NCBI RefSeq assembly: GCF_004342025.1
Contig: NZ_SLWN01000017.1
Location: 124,001 to 188,000 of the forward strand
Length of the DNA: 64,000 bases
Direction of reading: 5' to 3'
From: Kribbella steppae
Lineage (GTDB): Bacteria > Actinomycetota > Actinomycetes > Propionibacteriales > Kribbellaceae
Made by a program: the position numbers and the translations under genes. How positions within the stretch are numbered: the stretch's first letter is position 1; every line of letters starts with the position of its first letter. A model generated the notes under the pieces. It searched no databases. It was not told the DNA's origin and saw nothing but the letters and a program-made list of their open reading frames with translations. Shown here piece by piece: positions 15,028 through 24,095 of the stretch.

Positions 15028-16251
15028 CTAGTTTCGCACCTTGCTGGGAACGTTCTTGAGGAGAACGGCCAGCACGAGAGTGATGAGGAACAGCACGCCG
15101 GCCTCGAGCGCCACGCCACTCCAGCCCCCGTGACTCCACGCCGCCCCGGCCAGACCGCCGAAGACCGACGAGCCCAGGTAGAACGAGAACAAGTAGAGGC
15201 TGGCCGCCTGTCCGGTGCCCCCACCGCCGGCGTGCGCCCTGGCGGCCACCCATCCGCTGGCCACACCATGTACGGCGAAGAAGCCCGCCGTCATCACCGC
15301 AAGCCCGACCACGATCAGCGGAAGCGGTGCGGCCAGAGAAATGGCCACTCCGGCGAGTGTGACCAGACAGCCGACCGGGACGACCGTACGACGTCCGTAC
15401 CGGTCAGCGAGCCACCCAGCCGTCGCCGAACCAGCTGACCCGAGCAGATAGACAGTGAACACCAGCCCCGCCGCCCCGGCGCTCAAGTCGTACGGCGACC
15501 CGGAGAGCCGGAAGACGGATCCGTTGTAGACGGCGACGAACGCGCCTACCGCGGTGGCGCCGATTCCGTAGAGCGCGAGCAGTGCGGGATCACGCAGTAC
15601 TCGACCTGTCTGTGTCATGAGCTGCCGCGGACTCGCTGAGGTCGGGTGGAAGTTCTGCGACGCGGGGAGCAGCACCCAGACCACAGCGGCGCACAGCACA
15701 CCGACGAGCGCGATGCCGCCAGACGCGACGCGCCAGCCGCCGAGGTCTGCGAGCCCGCCTGCGATCAGGCGACCCGCCATACCGCCGACCGCCGTACCGG
15801 CGATGTACAGGCCGCTGGCACGCGCGTGGCTGTCCTGATGCACCTCCTCCCGCAGATACGCCATCGCGACCGCGGGCAGCCCGGCCATGGCGACGCCTTG
15901 GAGACCGCGGAGAGCGAGCAGTGTGTGCCACGTCGGAGCCACTGCGCAGAGCAGCGCGATGCCGGAGGTGGCTGCGACCGACCAGCGCATCAGAGTGGTA
16001 CGCCCGACCACCTCGGAGGCCGGACCGGCGAGCAGCAGAGCGACGCCGAGTCCGAGAGTGGCCAGCGACACAGTGAACGCACTCTGGCTGGGGGAGACGT
16101 GGAACGCGTCGACGAGCTCCGGGAGAAGCGGCTGGGTGCTGTAGAGCAGTGCGAACGTCGCCAGGCCCGCCGCGAACAGGGCGATGGACAGCCGGCGATA
16201 GCCGGGGTCACCCGGGCGATAGCCGGGCTGAGCGGCGACGGAGGTGTGCAT
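15028..16251 (-). CDS. MFS transporter, YnfM/AraJ-like (12 helices)
   Basis: A 407-aa membrane protein with the 12-helix MFS pattern. The first helix contains LLYSTQPLLPELVDAFHVSP, typical of the YnfM and inner-membrane transport protein subgroup; motif A variants are PASEVVGRTTLM and ADRYGRRTVV between helices 2-3 and 8-9. The likely role is proton-driven efflux of a small metabolite or drug. It is divergent from a LysR-type gene across a 71-bp gap with an inverted repeat, so LysR control is likely, and it leads into the YbaK gene. Confidence 0.9.
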   Translation of the reverse strand: MHTSVAAQPGYRPGDPGYRRLSIALFAAGLATFALLYSTQPLLPELVDAFHVSPSQSAFTVSLATLGLGVALLLAGPASEVVGRTTLMRWSVAATSGIALLCAVAPTWHTLLALRGLQGVAMAGLPAVAMAYLREEVHQDSHARASGLYIAGTAVGGMAGRLIAGGLADLGGWRVASGGIALVGVLCAAVVWVLLPASQNFHPTSASPRQLMTQTGRVLRDPALLALYGIGATAVGAFVAVYNGSVFRLSGSPYDLSAGAAGLVFTVYLLGSAGSATAGWLADRYGRRTVVPVGCLVTLAGVAISLAAPLPLIVVGLAVMTAGFFAVHGVASGWVAARAHAGGGGTGQAASLYLFSFYLGSSVFGGLAGAAWSHGGWSGVALEAGVLFLITLVLAVLLKNVPSKVRN

Positions 16252-16290
16252 GTCTTCGACCGTGCCACGTGACTTGCGATGCGTAAAATG

Positions 16291-16316
16291 TCGATCTCAG
16301 CAGTAATCGATACGCT
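16291..16316. promoter_or_regulatory. LysR-type binding dyad and leaderless promoter
   Basis: TCGAT (16291-16295), 10 bp, ATCGA (16306-16310) form an inverted repeat in the MFS/lysR divergent gap. TACGCT (16311-16316) lies 6 nt before the LysR ATG and can serve as -10 for a leaderless transcript. Confidence 0.45.
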
Positions 16317-16322
16317 TCTGGA

Positions 16323-17210
16323 ATGAATGTCGAGGATCTGCGCTGGTTCGTCGTACTCGCGGAGGCCGAGCACCTGACCGAGGCGGCCGCACTGCTGGGG
16401 ACCAGTCAGCCGAATCTGTCCCGGTCGCTGCGCCGGGTCGAGAGCGCGTTCGGAGTCCAGCTCTTCGAGCGTGAGCATCGGGGTGTCCGGCTGAACCCGT
16501 ACGGGCGGGTCGTCCTGGAGGCTGCCCGGGCCGGTACGGCGGCGGTCGACTCGGCTCGGCAGCGTATCGACGCGCTGCTCGACCCGGAGTCCGGGACGGT
16601 CCGGCTCGGGTTCCTGCATTCGGTCGCGACCAGCCTCGTGCCGGACCTGCTGAAGGCGTTCCGCGAGGAGGCGCCGAGCGTCCGGTTCGCGCTGCGGCAG
16701 GAGCCGGCCCACGACATCGTCCAGGACCTGGAGAGCGGTGAGGCCGAGATCGGCATCATCGCGCCGCGACCGGATCCGGAGGTGTTCGGCTGGCATCTGC
16801 TCGAACAGCAGCGGCTGTGCCTTCACGTCCCGCCTGGACATCCGCTGGCCGCACGGCGCCGCGTGGAGCTGGCTGCGGCGGCTCAGGAGCAGTTCGTCGG
16901 GCTGCGGCCTGGGTTCGGCTTCCGGCGGATCAGTGAGGAGCTGTGCCGTGCGGCCGGGTTCACACCGCAGCTGGCCTTCGAAGCGACCGACCTCGCGACC
17001 ATCGACAGCCTGGTCGGTGCCGGCCTGGGCGTGGCAGTGCTGCCCTCCGGCGCGGTCCGCGGGAACGAGAGCGGGGCGGTGTCGATACCACTCGCCGGGG
17101 TCCAGGCCCGCCGCGAGATCGGTATGGCCTGGCGATTGCGGGCGCAGCTGACACCAGCCGCCGAGCGCTTCCGCACGTTCGTCCGCGCCCAGCCGGTCAG
17201 GTCGACGTGA
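16323..17210 (+). CDS. LysR family transcriptional regulator
   Basis: A 295-aa protein with the usual LysR layout: N-terminal winged HTH (LTEAAALLGTSQPNLSRSLR, about residues 19-38, then FGVQLFEREHRGVRLNPYG) and a two-lobed periplasmic-binding-protein-like effector domain (about 90-290). No signal peptide. ATG at 16323 lacks a Shine-Dalgarno sequence and appears leaderless. It should regulate the divergent MFS-ybaK pair; the effector is unknown. Confidence 0.92.
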   Translation: MNVEDLRWFVVLAEAEHLTEAAALLGTSQPNLSRSLRRVESAFGVQLFEREHRGVRLNPYGRVVLEAARAGTAAVDSARQRIDALLDPESGTVRLGFLHSVATSLVPDLLKAFREEAPSVRFALRQEPAHDIVQDLESGEAEIGIIAPRPDPEVFGWHLLEQQRLCLHVPPGHPLAARRRVELAAAAQEQFVGLRPGFGFRRISEELCRAAGFTPQLAFEATDLATIDSLVGAGLGVAVLPSGAVRGNESGAVSIPLAGVQARREIGMAWRLRAQLTPAAERFRTFVRAQPVRST

Positions 17211-17286
17211 GTGACTTTCGTAGCGTTGGTCCAATTTCCACGGTGTCGACTTGCAGAGAGAGGGCTTTCCACCGCAAAGTTTCCCC

Positions 17287-18045
17287 GTGAGGAAGCGTCT
17301 CAGTTCGATTCGGCCGAGCCGGCGCCTGCTGTTCACAGCAGGTACGGCCGCTGCCGCGTCGACCGTTGCGTCGGCTGCAACGGCGTCGGCGGCCTCGGTG
17401 GGCGAGCTGACCTCGACCGGGGCCTACGGGTCGGGCGTGCTGGGTGCGTGGGAGCGACAGGCGCGCGCGATCTCGAGCGATGCGCAGATCCGCGAGACGC
17501 GGGAGACCGACGGCGTCTTCATGTTCGGCGACAGCATCGGCGTCCAGGACGGTCCGTCGCTGGCCAGGCTGCTGTCCCAGCACGGCGTCAACATGGCCGT
17601 GCACAACTGGGCCGGCCGACCGGTCACGCCGGCCGTCGACGCGCTGGACACCTGGGCCCAGGACCATGGCCTGCCACACCGGATCCTGATGTCGGTCGGC
17701 TCCAACGACATCTTCACCCCGCCGGCAGTGGCCGCTCAGGTCGAGCGGACGATGCAGATCGTCGGCGACGAGCGCACGGTCTTCTGGGTGAACATCCAGG
17801 CGGCCCGGACCGGGCACGGTCCCGGCGTCCAGGTCTCCGACCAGCGGAACAGCGCCTGGATCAACCTGCAGCTGGCCGACGCTCAGCGCCGGCACGAGAA
17901 CCTCCGCGTCGTGCAGTGGGCCGAGCACCTCGCTGCCAAGCCGAATCGCCTGGCCAAGTACCTGCGCGACGGACTCCACCCGTCGATCCCGCTCGGCCAG
18001 AACGCCCGCAACGCCCTCATCGTCAAGGCCCTCAAGTCGGGCTGA
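17287..18045 (+). CDS. Secreted SGNH/GDSL-type hydrolase
   Basis: A 252-aa exported protein. The N terminus has RPSRRLLFTAGTAAAA followed by an Ala-rich stretch, a Tat- or Sec-type signal ending near residue 38. The block I motif is FMFGDSIG (Ser83 as nucleophile), block III is SVGSNDIF, and block V is DGLHPS (Asp228, His231), which completes an SGNH triad. Such enzymes deacylate esters on polysaccharides or lipids outside the cell. I chose GTG at 17287; a TTG at 17251 would add 12 residues. Neither has a good ribosome-binding site. Confidence 0.75.
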   Translation: MRKRLSSIRPSRRLLFTAGTAAAASTVASAATASAASVGELTSTGAYGSGVLGAWERQARAISSDAQIRETRETDGVFMFGDSIGVQDGPSLARLLSQHGVNMAVHNWAGRPVTPAVDALDTWAQDHGLPHRILMSVGSNDIFTPPAVAAQVERTMQIVGDERTVFWVNIQAARTGHGPGVQVSDQRNSAWINLQLADAQRRHENLRVVQWAEHLAAKPNRLAKYLRDGLHPSIPLGQNARNALIVKALKSG

Positions 18046-18090
18046 CCGGGCTCAGGTGCCGGTTGCGGTTGTGGTTTGTGGTTCCGGTTG

Positions 18091-18122
18091 GGCGACGTGC
18101 GGGTCGCTGCCCGCACGTCGCC
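18091..18122. terminator. Bidirectional terminator
   Basis: A perfect 13-bp inverted repeat (GGCGACGTGCGGG, loop TCGCTG, complement) lies between the convergent SGNH hydrolase and chitinase genes. Confidence 0.85.
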
Positions 18123-18135
18123 GTACCGCATGCTG

Positions 18136-19689
18136 CTAGAAGCCCGCGGTGATGCGGGTGAACTCCCAGTCGGGTTGCGCGATGCCGGAGCAGTTGGAGA
18201 CCACTCCGCCGCCGGCACAACCGCGGTCACGGTTCACCGACCAGAACGCCAGCCGGCCCAGGCCGTTGGACTTGGCCCAGTTGGTGATGTTCTGCCAGGT
18301 GGCCGTCGTGGTCATCTCCTGCTGATCCGACAGACCGTTCATCCCTGAGATGCCCTGGTGGGCGTAGGCCTGCGCGGTCGTCCAGCCGAAGGTCGCCTTC
18401 AGCTTGTTGTTCAGGCCCTGGGAGGCGCCGACGGTGTCGTTGTAGATGTTCGAGCTGCCGAAGTCGAACGGCATCAGCGTGTAGATGTCGATATTCGCGC
18501 CGAGTGCCGCGGACCGTTCGATCAGCCGGTTGCCCCAGAAGTTCGGGCCGGTGGTCGACGTACCGAAGGTGAGGATCGTCTGGATCCCCGGGTTGTTCTG
18601 CTTGACGATCTTGAGTGCGTTCAGGATGCGGTCCTGGACCACCTCGTTCTCGAACTCGTCGCTGTTCTCGATGTCGACGTCGATCGCCTTCAGGTTGTAC
18701 GCGTTGATCACCTGCTGGTACGCCCCGGCCAGCGCCTCCGGCGTACTGCAGTTCGGGCCGAGCTTGTTCCCGCTCCAGCCGCCGATCGACGGCACGATGT
18801 CGCCGCCGGCCGCGCGGATCTGTGCGATCGCGTTGGCGTCCGCACTGCCTTGCAGCGGCCTGCTACCGTCCCAGGCCGGGTTGCAGCCGCCGGACGACAG
18901 GATGAACGCCATGGTGAACCACTTGATGCCAGTCGCGTTCATGACGGTCGCCGGGTTGGGTGGGTCGCCCCAACCCATGTAGAGGTACGGCGCTGCCCGC
19001 CGGGTGCTGGGCTCACCGCCACCGGTGGTGGTCTTTACCGAGATGGTGCTGCTCTTCGGACCTTCGCCGGCGCTGTTGGACGCACTGACTTGGTAGCTGT
19101 ACGTCGTGTTCGCAGCAAGGCCGGAGTCCGTGTACGACGTACCAGTCGGGGAACCGACCTTCGTGCCGTTGCGGTACACGCTGTAGCTCGTTGCACCGCT
19201 TGGTGCGGACCAGGTGAGGCTCACGGACGACGAGGTCGCCGTACCGGAGAGACCTGTTGGTGCGCCGGGTGCCGTGCCCCCACCGCCACCTGTGCAGGAG
19301 CCACCGTTCAGTCGGCAGGCGGCCAGACCGGGGAAGTTGCCCGGGCTGCCGTTGAAGCCGAAGGTGACAGTGGCGCCTGGTGCGAGCGGTCCGGCCCAGC
19401 TTGGCGGGGTGAACGTGTGTGTCTGGCCGCTGCTGCTCCTGGTCGCGTCCCACGAGCTACTGATGGTGTAGCCGGATGGGAAGTCGAGTGCGACCGACCA
19501 CGTGCTCAGTGAGCTCGTGGTGCCGTTAGTGACGGTCACCTTGCCCTCGAAGCCGCTGCCCCAGTCGGACACCTTGGTGAAGGCTGCGGTGACGGAGGCC
19601 GCGTTCGCGGCGGGTGCTGTCAGGAGAGCAAGGACTACTGCGGCGACGGCGGCCAGCGCTGTCGTTGTTGCGATCGAGATGCGTTTCAT
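18136..19689 (-). CDS. Secreted chitinase, CBM2-FnIII-GH18
   Basis: A 517-aa secreted enzyme. Signal peptide (1-30, ending ANAAS), CBM2 cellulose/chitin-binding domain (31-135, with GFEGKVTVTNGTTSSLSTW and FGFNGSPGNFPGLAACRLNG), Gly-rich linker, fibronectin type III domain (about 145-228, APGAPTGLSGTATSSSVSLTW), then a GH18 barrel (about 238-517). The catalytic motif is KAIDVDIEN with Glu341; the usual DGxDxDxE has lost its first Gly, as in the ChiD-like or endo-glycosidase branch. It lies 28 bp downstream of a second chitinase on the same strand, so a two-gene operon is likely. Confidence 0.92.
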   Translation of the reverse strand: MKRISIATTTALAAVAAVVLALLTAPAANAASVTAAFTKVSDWGSGFEGKVTVTNGTTSSLSTWSVALDFPSGYTISSSWDATRSSSGQTHTFTPPSWAGPLAPGATVTFGFNGSPGNFPGLAACRLNGGSCTGGGGGTAPGAPTGLSGTATSSSVSLTWSAPSGATSYSVYRNGTKVGSPTGTSYTDSGLAANTTYSYQVSASNSAGEGPKSSTISVKTTTGGGEPSTRRAAPYLYMGWGDPPNPATVMNATGIKWFTMAFILSSGGCNPAWDGSRPLQGSADANAIAQIRAAGGDIVPSIGGWSGNKLGPNCSTPEALAGAYQQVINAYNLKAIDVDIENSDEFENEVVQDRILNALKIVKQNNPGIQTILTFGTSTTGPNFWGNRLIERSAALGANIDIYTLMPFDFGSSNIYNDTVGASQGLNNKLKATFGWTTAQAYAHQGISGMNGLSDQQEMTTTATWQNITNWAKSNGLGRLAFWSVNRDRGCAGGGVVSNCSGIAQPDWEFTRITAGF

Positions 19690-19717
19690 GATGCTCCGAT
19701 CAGTGGGCGGTACGTGA

Positions 19718-21433
19718 TCAGACCTGGCCCCAGAGTGCGGGGACGTTCGGTGGCTCCCAGCCGGTCAGGGAGGTGTGCCCCTGGATGCACTTGTAGGTGA
19801 GGCCGTTGTAGCTCACCAGCGCACCGGTCGCGTACGTCGTGTTGGGCGCCCACGGGGTGGCCGTCGGGGGCGTCGGTGTCGGCGTCGGCGTCGGGGTGGG
19901 AGTCGGGGTAGGTGTGGGTGTTGGGGTCGGAGTAGGTGTAGGGGTGGGGCTGGGAGTCGGACTCGGCCCGCTGCAGCCTGGTGTGTCGGCGTTGACCGCG
20001 TTGACCACGTGGTTGAAGAGCGTCACGCTCGGGTCCAGCGCTTCGAGGGAGTACATCATCGCGCCGGCCAGACCGTTGCAGTGCTGGTAGTCCGCCTTGG
20101 CCTTGATCGACTGGGCGTTGTCACCGGTCCAGAACGTCCCGTTGCGGTAGAACCACGTTGCCTTCGTGGTGTCGTCGAAGTACGTCGCTGACGGGTCGTC
20201 GACGAAGCCCACGAGCTCCTTGTAGAAGGAGACGCCTGGCACGTTGCCACTCATCGCATGACCGTCAGCAGGTCCAGTGGCCGGCTGGTACTTGCCGTTT
20301 GCAGTGTTTGGAACGCCCTTCCAACCCCTGTAGTAGAAGGGATACCCGATGGTCAGCTTGTTCGCCGGGAAGCCGCCGGGGATGCCGTATGCCGGGTCAC
20401 CGGCGGTCCACGCCTTGATGGCTCCGTCGACCGAGTACTTGGCCGAGCCGGGCGGGATCGGCGTACTCGGATCGTCCGGGGCCTGGTAGAGCGGGTCCTG
20501 GAAGTTCGTCGGCCCGGTGGCATCCCAGCCGCCGTGCATGTCGTACGTCATCACGTTGTTGTAGTCGAGGTACTGACCGATCTTGTCGGTCTCGATGGTG
20601 GCGATCTTGTCCTGCCCGGCCGGGGTGGCCGCGGTCAGGTAGTAGCGCTTGCCGGTCTGGTTGCCGTAGGCATTGAGCTGGGCACGGAACTCGGCCAGCA
20701 GTGCGGTGAAGTTCTGCTTGTCCGCCGGGCTCCAGTGGTTGCCGACGTGACCGTTCGGCGAACCCGGGTACTCCCAGTCGAGGTCGATACCGTCGAAGAT
20801 GCCGGCCGCCGTACCAGGGCCGCCGAAGCCGTCGATCACCGGCAGGTCGCCCTTGAGGAACATGTTCACGCAGGAACTGACGAAGGTCTTCCGCTTGGCG
20901 TCGGTGGAGGCCGCGTCGGAGAAGTACTTCGAGTAGGTCCAGCCGCCGATCGAGATCAGGATCTTCAGGTTCGGGTACTGCGCCTTGAGCTTCTTCAACT
21001 GGTTGAAGTTGCCCTGGATCGGCTGGTTCCAGACATCACCGACCCCGTCGACGCTGATGTCCGCCCCGTACGACTTGCCGTAGTCGGCGAACGCGTCACC
21101 GGCGCCGTCACCCGCGTTCGGGTTGTTCTCGTCCTGCGAGGCGGCCTTGTTCGCCATGAAGCAGGTGTGGTCGGTCGGGTGGATGTTGGCGAACGCGTAG
21201 TTCAGGAAGTCCAGCTTGCCGGCCGCGCCGGTGGTGATCAGGTTCTTCGGGTAGAACGCGTTGGCGTAGATGCCCCACTGGGTGAAGTAGGCGGTCTTCA
21301 CACCACCGCTGACGGCGGCGGCTTGGGCTTGGGCTTGGGGTGACTCGGCGGTCGCTGCTGACACGCCGGCGGCGGTGAGCAGTGCGGTGGCCGCGACGGT
21401 CGCCGTGGCGGCGAGCAGGCGCAATCGACTCAT
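19718..21433 (-). CDS. Secreted chitinase, GH18-CBM5/12
   Basis: A 571-aa secreted enzyme. Signal peptide (about 1-40), large GH18 catalytic domain of the ChiA/ChiC type (about 45-455) with FDGIDLDWEYPG (Glu221 as acid) and the MTYDMHGGWD segment, a Thr-Pro linker of about 40 residues coded by GTCGGx repeats (about 19868-19970), and a C-terminal chitin-binding module of the CBM5/12 type (WAPNTTYATGALVSYNGLTY, ending WEPPNVPALWGQV). It degrades chitin outside the cell. The start is ATG at 21433 with GGAGGA upstream. It is the first gene of a likely two-chitinase operon. Confidence 0.94.
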   Translation of the reverse strand: MSRLRLLAATATVAATALLTAAGVSAATAESPQAQAQAAAVSGGVKTAYFTQWGIYANAFYPKNLITTGAAGKLDFLNYAFANIHPTDHTCFMANKAASQDENNPNAGDGAGDAFADYGKSYGADISVDGVGDVWNQPIQGNFNQLKKLKAQYPNLKILISIGGWTYSKYFSDAASTDAKRKTFVSSCVNMFLKGDLPVIDGFGGPGTAAGIFDGIDLDWEYPGSPNGHVGNHWSPADKQNFTALLAEFRAQLNAYGNQTGKRYYLTAATPAGQDKIATIETDKIGQYLDYNNVMTYDMHGGWDATGPTNFQDPLYQAPDDPSTPIPPGSAKYSVDGAIKAWTAGDPAYGIPGGFPANKLTIGYPFYYRGWKGVPNTANGKYQPATGPADGHAMSGNVPGVSFYKELVGFVDDPSATYFDDTTKATWFYRNGTFWTGDNAQSIKAKADYQHCNGLAGAMMYSLEALDPSVTLFNHVVNAVNADTPGCSGPSPTPSPTPTPTPTPTPTPTPTPTPTPTPTPTPPTATPWAPNTTYATGALVSYNGLTYKCIQGHTSLTGWEPPNVPALWGQV

Positions 21434-21637
21434 GGGCGGTCCTCCGGAGCTGGGACGGAAGCGGTCCGGTGAAATTTAGTTAAAGACGCTTCGAAAGGAA
21501 CCGTAACCGTTTCCGGCGGGTTGGTCGCCGCCTCACGATGGCGGATTCCCGCTGCTGACGGAAACCCGACAACGCCTTTGTCCACAGGGATTCCAGTGCC
21601 TGTTCGATCGATGGTCCGGCGACTGCATCTTCTAGGT

Positions 21638-22720
21638 ATGGACACTTCCTTCCCTGCTCACGACGTTTCGGTGCTCATGGCAACAACCGACGAGGTGTTG
21701 CTCGACGATTTGCTCCGGCTGGCAGCGGCCGCCTCGGTGACACCACTGGTCGAGCACGACCTGCTCGGTCTCCGACGCAATTGGCATACCGGCTCGCTGG
21801 TCGTCGTCGGCCAAGATCTCGCCGATCCGCTCGCCCGCACACAGCCGGTACGGCGATCAGGCGTCGTCGTGGCCGGTCTCGCGGACGGCGACGACTTGTA
21901 CCGCTGTGCCTTCGATATCGGTGCGGAGTCGGTCTTCCGGTTACCGACGGACGAATCGGCGTTGGGTGACAAGCTGGCCGATACCTTGGACGGCGGGGTC
22001 AGGACGGCCCAGACACTTGCCTTCGTCGGCGGTTGCGGGGGAGCTGGTGCGACCACCCTCGCGTCGGCGGTCGCGGTGTTCGGGAACCGGCGCGGCTTCC
22101 GGACGATGCTGATCGACGGTGATCCACTCGGTGGCGGTATCGAGCTCGCGCTGGGGATCGAGCACGATGTCGGCGATCGCTGGCCGAAGCTACTCAACGC
22201 CGCGGGCCGGGTGAGTGCCGCCGCGTTGCGCTCCGCCCTGCCGTCGGTTGATGGCTTGGCGGTGCTGTCGTGGGATCAGTCCGACGTGACGGTTCTGCCG
22301 CCGGAGACGATGAGTTCGGTTCTGGGTGCGGCGCAACGCAGTAGCGATCTAGTAGTGGTCGATCTGCCGCGTCGTGCGGATCCGGCGGTCGAGGAAGGGT
22401 TCGTCCGCGCCGGCGTGACGGTGCTCGTCGTACCGTGTGATGTCAGATCCGTGGCCGCCGCCAAACGACTGGTCGGTCCGCTGCGAGAGGTCGCCGGCGA
22501 CCTCCGCCTGGTGGCACGCGAGCCTCGCGCGAGCGCGTTGTCCGCAGCCGATGTTGCCGACCACCTGTCGTTGCCACTGGCAACGCGAGTCGGCCACGAG
22601 CGCGACCTACCAGCAGCAATGGATCAGGGTCGATTCGATCCCCGGCCCCGCGGCCCCCTCGGCCGAGCCGCCTCCGACCTCCTAGACCTCCTCGGCCTCT
22701 CCACCCAGGCAGCAGCATGA
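21638..22720 (+). CDS. ssd: Septum-site-determining/CpaE-like protein
   Basis: A 360-aa MinD/ParA-superfamily protein. An N-terminal receiver-like half (5-120) precedes a P-loop variant VGGCGGAGATT (130-140) that lacks the usual lysines, a feature of Ssd/CpaE/TadZ-like proteins, then LIDGDPLGGGIE and a DLVVVDLPR switch. In actinobacteria it is linked to septum regulation and, by its neighbours, to localising the Tad secretion system. ATG at 21638 fits the family length; the frame is open upstream. Its stop overlaps the tadA start as ATGA. It begins the chain ssd-tadA-ORF-tadB-tadC. Confidence 0.88.
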   Translation: MDTSFPAHDVSVLMATTDEVLLDDLLRLAAAASVTPLVEHDLLGLRRNWHTGSLVVVGQDLADPLARTQPVRRSGVVVAGLADGDDLYRCAFDIGAESVFRLPTDESALGDKLADTLDGGVRTAQTLAFVGGCGGAGATTLASAVAVFGNRRGFRTMLIDGDPLGGGIELALGIEHDVGDRWPKLLNAAGRVSAAALRSALPSVDGLAVLSWDQSDVTVLPPETMSSVLGAAQRSSDLVVVDLPRRADPAVEEGFVRAGVTVLVVPCDVRSVAAAKRLVGPLREVAGDLRLVAREPRASALSAADVADHLSLPLATRVGHERDLPAAMDQGRFDPRPRGPLGRAASDLLDLLGLSTQAAA

Positions 22721-23874
22721 ACGTCTCCGCTGCGCTCATCGACCGGGTTCGCGGCACGTTGGCCGTCACCGGCGCCGAACCGACACCCGCTCGGGTCGCC
22801 GCCGCACTGCGCGCCGACGGTGGCGTCTACGGCGACTCCATCGTGCTTGCCGTCGTCGCCGCCCTCCGCCGCGAGGCTCTGGGAGCAGGTCCTCTCGACA
22901 CCCTGCTATCCGAGCCAGGCATCACCGACATCCTGGTGAACGGCCCCGACGAGGTCTACGTCGACCGCGGCTCCGGCCTCGAACGGGTGCTGACACGCAC
23001 CGGCGACGAGCCCGCCATCCGCCGCCTCGCCACCCGGCTGGCCGCGGCCGCCGGTCGCCGCCTCGACGACGCAACGCCGTACGTCGACGTACGCCTCTCC
23101 GACGGCACCCGCTTCCACGCCGTCCTCTCACCCGTCGCCGCACCCGGCACCTGCCTGTCCTTACGAGTCCCCTCCCGCAAGGTCTTCACCCTCGACGACT
23201 TGGTCGCCGCAGGCGCCCTACCACCAGCCGGTACGACGGTCCTGCGCGATCTACTCGATGCGCGCCTGGCGTTCCTGATCAGCGGCGGTACCGGAACCGG
23301 CAAGACCACCTTGCTCAACTCACTGCTGTCGTTGGTGGATCCGACCGAGCGACTGGTGCTGGTCGAGGACGCGAGCGAACTGCGTCCGGACCATCCACAC
23401 GTCGTCCGTCTCGAGGCGCGACCACCGAACGTCGAGGGCAGCGGAGAGATCAGCCTGCGCGACCTCGTCCGCCAAGCCTTGCGGATGCGCCCCGACCGCC
23501 TGGTCGTCGGTGAGGTGCGCGGCCCTGAAGTAGTCGACCTGCTCAGCGCCCTGAACACCGGCCACGAAGGCGGCTGCGGCACCCTCCACGCAAACTCAGC
23601 AGCCGACGTACCAGCCCGCCTGGAAGCCCTCGGCGCCCTAGCCGGCCTCACCCGAGACGCCGTCCACAGCCAAGTCGCCTCAGCCCTACACGCCGTCATC
23701 CATCTCACCCGCACCCCCGACGGCATCCGCCGAATCTCCGAGATCCAAACCCTCGACCGCCTACCGACCGGCCAAGTAGTCACCCGCCCAGCCGTCAAAT
23801 TCCACCCGAACGGCACCATCACCCTCCTCCCCACCGCCCACCCCTTCACCAACTCCCTGGCGGGTGCAGCATGA
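22717..23874 (+). CDS. tadA: Tad pilus/secretion ATPase TadA (CpaF)
   Basis: A 385-aa type II/IV secretion ATPase. The N-terminal domain contains PGITDILVNGPDEVYVDRGS, the hallmark of CpaF; Walker A is GGTGTGKTTLLNSL with Lys196; the Asp box, Walker B and His box follow (LVLVEDASELRP, RPDRLVVGEVRGPEVVDLL, NTGHEGGCGTLHAN). It powers pilus assembly at the inner membrane face together with TadB and TadC. ATG at 22717 overlaps the ssd stop by 4 nt. Its own stop overlaps a 56-aa ORF rather than tadB directly. Confidence 0.95.
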   Translation: MNVSAALIDRVRGTLAVTGAEPTPARVAAALRADGGVYGDSIVLAVVAALRREALGAGPLDTLLSEPGITDILVNGPDEVYVDRGSGLERVLTRTGDEPAIRRLATRLAAAAGRRLDDATPYVDVRLSDGTRFHAVLSPVAAPGTCLSLRVPSRKVFTLDDLVAAGALPPAGTTVLRDLLDARLAFLISGGTGTGKTTLLNSLLSLVDPTERLVLVEDASELRPDHPHVVRLEARPPNVEGSGEISLRDLVRQALRMRPDRLVVGEVRGPEVVDLLSALNTGHEGGCGTLHANSAADVPARLEALGALAGLTRDAVHSQVASALHAVIHLTRTPDGIRRISEIQTLDRLPTGQVVTRPAVKFHPNGTITLLPTAHPFTNSLAGAA

Positions 23875-24095
23875 CCCCCGCCCTCGCCCCGGTTGCTCTT
23901 GCCCTGGTCACCCCACAGCCCGCCGCTTCACCAAGCTCGGGGCGGTGCAGCATGCCCGCCTTCGCCCCCGGCGTCCTTGCAAGGGTCACCTTCCTCCCCG
24001 CAGCCCAACGCTTCGCCAGGCAGCAGGCAGGCGCCGCATGAGCTACGCCTTGGTCTCTTGTGTGCTGGTCCTGGTCACCTTGCTTCTGGCGCTGC
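23865..24095 (+). repeat. Degenerate triplication of the tadB 5' end
   Basis: Three successive segments begin AGCATG, AGCATG and CGCATG (ATGs at 23871, 23952 and 24038) and each runs through CGCC-rich sequence to GGTCACC about 40 bp later. Translated, they start MTPALAPVALALVT, MPAFAPGVLARVT and MSYALVSCVLVLVT, plainly variants of one beginning. The period is 81 then 86 bp. Confidence 0.65.
23871..24041 (+). CDS. Small ORF between tadA and tadB, ATGA-coupled at both ends
   Basis: A 56-aa ORF whose ATG overlaps the tadA stop (ATGA at 23871-23874) and whose TGA overlaps the tadB ATG (ATGA at 24038-24041). It contains two degenerate copies of the tadB N-terminal signal, starting MTPALAPVALALVT and, at residue 28, MPAFAPGVLARVT. 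It is hydrophobic and Ala/Pro-rich with no recognisable domain. It may be a real small membrane peptide, or only a translated relay that keeps ribosomes coupled from tadA to tadB after a tandem duplication. I cannot tell which. Confidence 0.5.
   Translation: MTPALAPVALALVTPQPAASPSSGRCSMPAFAPGVLARVTFLPAAQRFARQQAGAA

Noticed and set aside
21497..21514. GGAACCGTAACCGTTTCC as chitinase operator
   Set aside because: Only the outer GGAA/TTCC pair; the inner bases are a direct AACCGT repeat rather than a dyad, so support is too weak to list.
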